DNA of 6,779 nucleotides from an uncultured Maritalea sp. (GTDB lineage: Bacteria > Pseudomonadota > Alphaproteobacteria > Rhizobiales > Devosiaceae): assembly GCA_913055925.1 (NCBI GenBank), contig CAJXLH010000148.1, positions 1 through 6,779 on the forward strand, read 5' to 3'. The notes beneath the pieces were generated by a model, which was given only the letters and a program-made list of their open reading frames with translations, was not told the DNA's origin and did not search any database. The translations under genes were made by a program, and so were the position numbers. This document shows, one piece after another, positions 6,407 to 6,779 of this stretch (position 1 is the first letter of the stretch; each line of letters starts with the position of its first letter).

Positions 6407-6518
6407 GCTTGAGCCAACCCTAATCTTCGCTTCGGCGCCAGCTAGCAGGCGCATTATGGCGGGGGTGCCGGGGAAGCAGTCGGTAGACTGCGACGGCGGC
6501 TCAAGAAAAGATGATTGA

Positions 6519-6544
6519 GGTTGGTGCTGGCCGCAGCACTAATC
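6519..6544. repeat. 11-bp tetraloop hairpin
   Basis: GGTTGGTGCTG (6519-6529) pairs with CAGCACTAATCC-type sequence (6534-6544) over 11 bp, with G-U pairs at 6520/6543 and 6523/6540 when read as + strand RNA, closing on a GCCG tetraloop. On the opposite strand the two wobble pairs become A-C mismatches, so the structure favours a rightward transcript. This is the strongest stem in the segment. Confidence 0.55.
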
Positions 6545-6637
6545 CGCAAAATAGTGTGTTGTCCAGTCCGACGCCGAGGATACCCATAAGCCGCGATGGT
6601 GCTTTTTCTGTGCCCCATCTTGAGTTGATCAACCGCA

Positions 6638-6669
6638 AGCGCCGCAGGGCGACAGAAATTGCGGGCGCT
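6638..6669. repeat. 9-bp GC-rich hairpin with one bulged base
   Basis: AGCGCCGCA (6638-6646) pairs with TGCGGGCGCT (6660-6669) over 9 bp with a single bulged G at 6663 and a 13-nt loop. It lies in the same gene-free segment as the 6519-6544 stem. Confidence 0.5.
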
Positions 6670-6779
6670 GGGAAGAAGATAGAAGGGTGAGCACTTCGGG
6701 GCGACGCTCGATTGAGCGAAAAATTCAATCGCACGAGGCGCTTATCGTCTCAATTAGAATCAGAAGTTGAACGAGACCC

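Larger units (their letters stand above)
6330..6779. other. 450-base gene-free segment with serial hairpins
   Basis: No convincing coding region was found on either strand. The short open frames lack a good ribosome-binding site, recognisable motifs or bacterial codon bias. The largest unlisted one is a 59-codon frame at 6511-6690 (+). GC rises after about 6430. Inverted repeats seen: 6376-6406, 6435-6452, 6476-6491, 6519-6544, 6595-6619, 6638-6669 and 6709-6731, plus a perfect palindrome GTTGATCAAC at 6624-6633. No rRNA, tRNA, RNase P, tmRNA or SRP RNA signature could be recognised. It may be a structured RNA, a decayed gene, or plain intergenic DNA leading to a gene beyond the window. Confidence 0.5.

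Noticed and set aside
6466..6500. Resemblance of CCGGGGAAGCAG to the conserved SRP RNA core
   Set aside because: The asymmetric loop and flanking helix sequence of SRP RNA are missing; only a few bases agree by chance.
6511..6690. 59-codon + strand frame (MIEVGAGRST...)
   Set aside because: It has only a weak purine stretch upstream, no recognisable motif, and runs across the strongest hairpins of the segment; kept as unsupported.
6501..6734. 77-codon - strand frame in the last segment
   Set aside because: It has low-complexity Arg/Ser/Pro/Leu composition typical of chance frames in GC-rich DNA, and no similarity I recognise.

Overview
The window looks like a moderate-GC chromosomal segment of an alphaproteobacterium, possibly a marine one. 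This is judged from the long-form class II ribonucleotide reductase, with its Arg/Glu-rich linker and C-terminal Cys cluster, and from a small membrane-anchored LuxR-type regulator of a kind I associate with Rhodobacterales-like bacteria. No species call is possible from the sequence alone, and no database search was run.

Layout. Positions 2-2923 (+) hold the C-terminal ~973 residues of the adenosylcobalamin-dependent ribonucleotide reductase NrdJ; the 5' end lies outside the window. A clear intrinsic terminator follows (2959-2997). Next is a more A/T-rich gene for a 370-residue membrane protein of unknown function (3012-4124, +), which resembles DUF6161-type proteins as I recall them. It converges on a ChaC-like glutathione gamma-glutamylcyclotransferase gene (4171-4890, -). 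A 218-bp intergenic region then leads into a compact rightward cluster: a secreted, extremely Asp/Glu-rich 106-residue protein (5109-5429), a secreted PepSY-like protein with an acidic tail (5510-5842), and a two-TM protein with a cytoplasmic LuxR-type helix-turn-helix (5835-6329). The last two overlap by 8 bp. The final 450 bases (6330-6779) hold no gene I can support but contain several good hairpins.

How the genes may work together. NrdJ (dNTP synthesis) and ChaC (glutathione turnover) are housekeeping functions with no visible link to the rest. The most interesting unit is the 5109-6329 cluster. Two exported anionic proteins, one with a PepSY-like fold, are co-directional with, and in one case translationally coupled to, an inner-membrane transcription factor that has almost no periplasmic domain of its own. 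This suggests an envelope-sensing module in which the acidic or PepSY protein supplies the sensing surface, perhaps for divalent cations or envelope state. That is inference. A hairpin that could mask the ribosome-binding region of the PepSY-like gene adds a possible post-transcriptional control point.
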